DNA from: AWTP1-13 sp963820375
GTDB taxonomy: Bacteria; Pseudomonadota; Alphaproteobacteria; Rhizobiales; Hyphomicrobiaceae
Direction of reading: 5' to 3'
Assembly: GCA_963820375.1 (NCBI GenBank)
Contig: CAWFZX010000033.1
Span: 124,001-188,000, forward strand
DNA length: 64,000 nucleotides
This document shows positions 61,232 through 64,000 of the stretch, piece after piece. A program made the translations under genes and the position numbers. The first letter of the stretch is position 1. The number at the start of each line of letters is the position of its first letter. Below the pieces are notes generated by a model, which was given only the letters and a program-made list of their open reading frames with translations, was not told where the DNA came from and searched no databases.

Positions 61232-62256
61232 TCACTCCGCTTTGATGTTGGCCGTCCGGATGACCCTAGCCCACCTTTCGGTCTCATCGGAAATTGTCTT
61301 TCCGAAGTCGGTGGCCGACCCGGGAAGCGTCGTAGCGCCGAGGTCAGCCAAGCGCGTCTTGAGCTTAGGATCGGCAAGCCCCGCGTTTATGACCACATTG
61401 AGCTTCTCGATAATGTCGATCGGCGTGTTCTTAGGCGCAAGGATGCCGTTCCAACCGCTCACCTCGTATCCGGGCACGAATTCGCCTACGGTCGGCAGGT
61501 CTGGCAGTGCTGGCGAACGGGCCGCCGTTGTCACTGCCAAGCCGCGAAGACTTCCCGCCTTGATGTGCTCGATGGACGGGGGCAGGGGTTCGAACAGCAC
61601 CTGAACTTGGCCGCTCAGCAAATCGGTGAGCGCTGGCGCCGCACCGCGATAGGCGACGTGGACGAAGTTGACGCCGGTCATCATCTTGAACAGTTCACCA
61701 GCCAGATGTTGTGTCGTCCCTCTACCCGAAGACCCCTGGTTGAGCTTGCCCGGATAAGAAGAAAGGAGAAGAACGAAGACCCCTGGTTGAGCTTGGCCGG
61801 ATTCGCTTTCGCATAGGCGATGAACTCGGGAACTGTCCTTGCCGGAAAAGCTGCGTTCACGGTCATGACATTAGGGAAGCGAACGAGGCCAGCAACCGGT
61901 GCGAGGTCGTTGCTGAAGTTAAAGGCGAGCTTTTCGGAGAGCGTCGCGTTGATTGTGTTCACTGCACCGCCGAGCAAGAGCGTGTAACCGTCGGCGGGAG
62001 CACGGACGGCCGCCTCCGCGGCCAAGTTGCTGCTCGCGCCGGGCCGGTTCTCGACGATAACCGCCTGGCCGAGGTGGTCCGACAGCCATTGGGCCATGAT
62101 GCGCGCAACGACGTCGAAGTTTCCGCCCGCCGCAAAACCCACAAGAAGGCGCACCGGCCGTGTCGGATAGCCTTCTGCCCTCGCGAGGCGCGGCAGCAGC
62201 GGGAATGCGGCTGCGCCTGCCGCAAGGTGCAGGAACTTTCTGCGCGGAAGCTTCAT
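61232..62256 (-). pseudogene. TctC-type (Bug) substrate-binding protein disrupted by an insertion
   Basis: The 5' part (from ATG 62256) encodes a Tat-type signal (LPRRKFLHLAAGAAAFP) and the N-terminal TctC lobe (RLLVGFAAGGNFDVVARI, VIVENRPGASSN, LAPVAGLV). The 3' part in another frame encodes the second lobe (VHVAYRGAAPALTDLL, LPDLPTVGEFVPGYEVSGW). Between them lie two 22-base direct copies with a 25-base filler, adding 47 bases in all and breaking the frame. No TctA/TctB membrane genes accompany it. It is divergent from a LysR regulator, a usual arrangement for Bug receptors. Confidence 0.88.
61727..61795 (-). repeat. 22-bp direct repeat pair within the broken tctC gene
   Basis: The same 22 bases stand at 61727-61748 and 61774-61795, so the period is 47. 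Deleting one period would restore a normal TctC reading frame across this point. The 25-base filler is purine-rich on the plus strand. Confidence 0.9.
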
Positions 62257-62340
62257 GGTGCTCTCCGATGGTGCTGCGATACGCAGCATCTAGCAGCCGC
62301 TCTCGCATACGGAAAAGAAGTAGAATGCGCTCGCCAGTCG

Positions 62341-62353
62341 TGCGAAAATCGCA
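62341..62353. promoter_or_regulatory. LysR-type operator candidate
   Basis: TGCGA-AAA-TCGCA is a perfect dyad that fits the T-N11-A pattern of LysR sites. It lies between the divergent LysR gene (20 bases before its ATG) and the tctC gene. Confidence 0.55.
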
Positions 62354-62372
62354 ATAATCTGGAGGTGTCAGT

Positions 62373-63314
62373 ATGCGCATCAACATCCGGGTGATCGACA
62401 TCTTCGTCCGGGTCGTTGAGCGCGGCAGCTTCATTGCGGCGGCGCGCAGCCTGCTGATCGATCCCGCGGCGGTCAGCCGGGCGATCAACGGTCTGGAAGA
62501 GAGCCTGGGCATCCTGCTCTTCACGCGGTCCACGCGCGTGATGAAGCTCACACCAGAGGGCGCGCGCTTCTATCGTGACGCGGGCCAGATGCTGAAAAAC
62601 TTTGAAGAGACAATCGGCAAATTCCGCGCGGATACCGGGCTGACGCGCCAGCTCAAAGTCGGCATGGGTCCGGCCCTCAGCCGGCGGATGCTGCTGCGCG
62701 CCATCCCGCCGTTCCAGCAGCACCACCCCGAAATCCACTTCATCCTGCTCAGCATCAATGACCGAGCCGAAATTGGGGACGAGGGCATTGACGTCCTTCT
62801 CCGTCCGCGCAGCACGCGCCAGTCCGGCGTAGAGCATAGACAGCCGCAAGGCCTCGTCGTGCGCAGGCTCGCGCAATCACCGGCCGTGATTTGCGCATCT
62901 CCTGAGTACCTCAAGCGGACGAGCACCCCACGCACGCCCGCTGACCTCGCTCGGCATACGTGCCTGGCCTTGTTAACTTTGGAGCGCGACGTTCACGACG
63001 AGTGGCAGTTCGCCAAGCGGGGTGCGCGAGAGAGGATCAAGTTCACTTCGAGGCTGACGGCGCATGGCGACGATCTTCGCGAGGCCGCGTTAGCGGGTTG
63101 CGGGCTCGTGAGGCTGCTTGCCTGCCATGTGGAAGACGAGTTGCGATCTGGCGCCCTGGTACAAGTTCTGCCTGATTGGGAGTGTCTCGGGGGCCTGCCA
63201 ATCGTCGCCATCTATCGAAAAGCAAGATCGACGCTGTCGCCCGTAAATGCCTTCGTCAGCCATCTGGCACGGGCGTTTCAGCGCTACAACAATGTCCCGC
63301 CGCCGCGTGCCTAG
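62373..63314 (+). CDS. LysR family transcriptional regulator
   Basis: The 313-residue protein has an N-terminal winged helix (VIDIFVRVVERGSFIAAARSL, DPAAVSRAINGLEESLGILLFTRS, residues 8-55) and a LysR substrate-binding domain (VGMGPALSRRMLLRAIPPFQ onwards). GGAGG lies nine bases before the ATG. It is divergent from the disrupted tctC gene and probably controlled it and itself through the dyad at 62341. Confidence 0.93.
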   Translation: MRINIRVIDIFVRVVERGSFIAAARSLLIDPAAVSRAINGLEESLGILLFTRSTRVMKLTPEGARFYRDAGQMLKNFEETIGKFRADTGLTRQLKVGMGPALSRRMLLRAIPPFQQHHPEIHFILLSINDRAEIGDEGIDVLLRPRSTRQSGVEHRQPQGLVVRRLAQSPAVICASPEYLKRTSTPRTPADLARHTCLALLTLERDVHDEWQFAKRGARERIKFTSRLTAHGDDLREAALAGCGLVRLLACHVEDELRSGALVQVLPDWECLGGLPIVAIYRKARSTLSPVNAFVSHLARAFQRYNNVPPPRA

Positions 63315-63428
63315 CGGCCCGTCTCCCAGACTATGCTGCCAGGCGTGGATGCCGACTGCCCCCAAGCAGCAGATCGGGCTGCGAAAATCTACCCTTCGCC
63401 TTTGGCAAGGCTCCGGCGCATTTAGACA

Positions 63429-64000
63429 TCAATGCGCGCCATGATGGTCCCGCACGGCCGTGCCTGACATGCCGCCGTACAGCGGTGTGGATCGGATCGC
63501 CGCGGCGATGTTCTTGAACTGCCAGCTTATGCCAATCAGGGTCAAAACGAATGTCACTATGGCTGGCACCAAGCCGCCGGAGGCTCGGTCAAACATCCTC
63601 ACACCCGGGAAAAGCGAATGCGCACCGGCCATTAGCATGGCGGCGCCGCCGAACGCGGATGCGCCAATGACAAACGCGTCGAAGTACCTCGGTACAATGC
63701 TCGCGCCGATGATGGCACCGATCACGGCCAGCACGATACCAAGGACACCGCCCATGAAGTGGTCCAAGCCAAATACCGCCGCGAACCCGAGCCCGACCGC
63801 GGCGCCCGCCGAAAGACCGAGCAGAATCCGCCGATATGGCTCGAGGAAATATGACGCGCCGAACATGATAACCGCACCGACGGCGCCAAGAATGATTGCC
63901 ACGACACCCGTGTCGCCGGTCAGCGATCGGCCAAGCAGCAGGCCTATCTCGAGTCCAAACAGGCCGTAGAGCAACGGCAACCACGCGTAGAATATGAAAA
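63429..64000 (-). CDS. Polytopic membrane protein (DUF4203/TM198-like), 5' end outside the window
   Basis: The visible part has about seven hydrophobic segments: GLFGLEIGLLLGRSL, VVAIILGAVGAVIMFGASYF, ILLGLSAGAAVGLGFAAVFG, VLGIVLAVIGAIIGASIV and more. The frame is open to the window edge (reading FIFYAWLPLLYGLF), so the start is outside. The Gly-rich helices resemble the DUF4203 group. Function is unknown. Confidence 0.75.
   Translation of the reverse strand, partial: FIFYAWLPLLYGLFGLEIGLLLGRSLTGDTGVVAIILGAVGAVIMFGASYFLEPYRRILLGLSAGAAVGLGFAAVFGLDHFMGGVLGIVLAVIGAIIGASIVPRYFDAFVIGASAFGGAAMLMAGAHSLFPGVRMFDRASGGLVPAIVTFVLTLIGISWQFKNIAAAIRSTPLYGGMSGTAVRDHHGAH

Overview
The window reads as chromosomal DNA from a high-GC alphaproteobacterium, probably a methylotroph of the Hyphomicrobiales. 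This rests on GC-rich codon use, a lanthanide-type methanol dehydrogenase operon (xoxF-xoxG-xoxJ), glutathione-linked formaldehyde oxidation (gfa plus class III alcohol dehydrogenase), DUF1127, PhoX, TRAP and HWE-kinase genes. No rRNA, tRNA, CRISPR array, transposase or phage gene was recognised.

Layout. 1-5.8 kb (minus strand): a TRAP dicarboxylate-type transporter (dctP, dctQ, dctM) coupled to two amidase-signature enzymes and a 55-residue membrane peptide, with a GntR-like palindrome in front. 6.5-7.4 kb: an ArsR regulator with an SRPBCC partner and two operator dyads. 7.5-10.5 kb: a copper-handling group (DUF2946-like, frameshifted copC, copD, a PCuAC-like protein). 11.3-16.5 kb: a frameshifted DUF3597 gene, an orphan sensor kinase with a periplasmic binding-protein-like sensor, and a PhoX phosphatase. 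17.4-28.7 kb: housekeeping and accessory genes (DUF1127, a Tat amidohydrolase, a GntR regulator, an MFS permease, a ClpP-fold protease, esterases).

28.8-49.2 kb is the most distinctive part, a C1 and quinoprotein island. It holds gfa and frmA, a cytochrome c, and a six-gene module made of a PQQ-system substrate-binding protein, a YVTN beta-propeller, a small cupredoxin-like protein, an ABC ATPase, an ABC permease and an exported coiled-coil protein. That module resembles the lanthanide uptake (lut) cluster of Methylobacterium. Next come xoxFGJ, several small exported proteins, a second PQQ dehydrogenase that also carries the Asp-x-Asp lanthanide signature, and its dihaem cytochrome. Last is a second, transporter-less copy of the propeller, binding protein and cupredoxin-like trio. 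The proposed flow is alcohol oxidation by two Ln-PQQ dehydrogenases in the periplasm, electrons to dedicated cytochromes, formaldehyde to the glutathione pathway, and metal supply or enzyme maturation by the two paralogous modules.

49.3-64 kb: a MetE-like protein, MgtC, a DJ-1/PfpI protein, a frameshifted HWE kinase, a hydrolase, a SulP transporter, PPK2, DUF1697, a disrupted TctC receptor gene with a divergent LysR regulator, and a membrane protein cut by the window edge. Four genes carry frame breaks (copC, DUF3597, the HWE kinase, tctC) and one is truncated (MtnX-like), so either decay or residual assembly indels must be considered.
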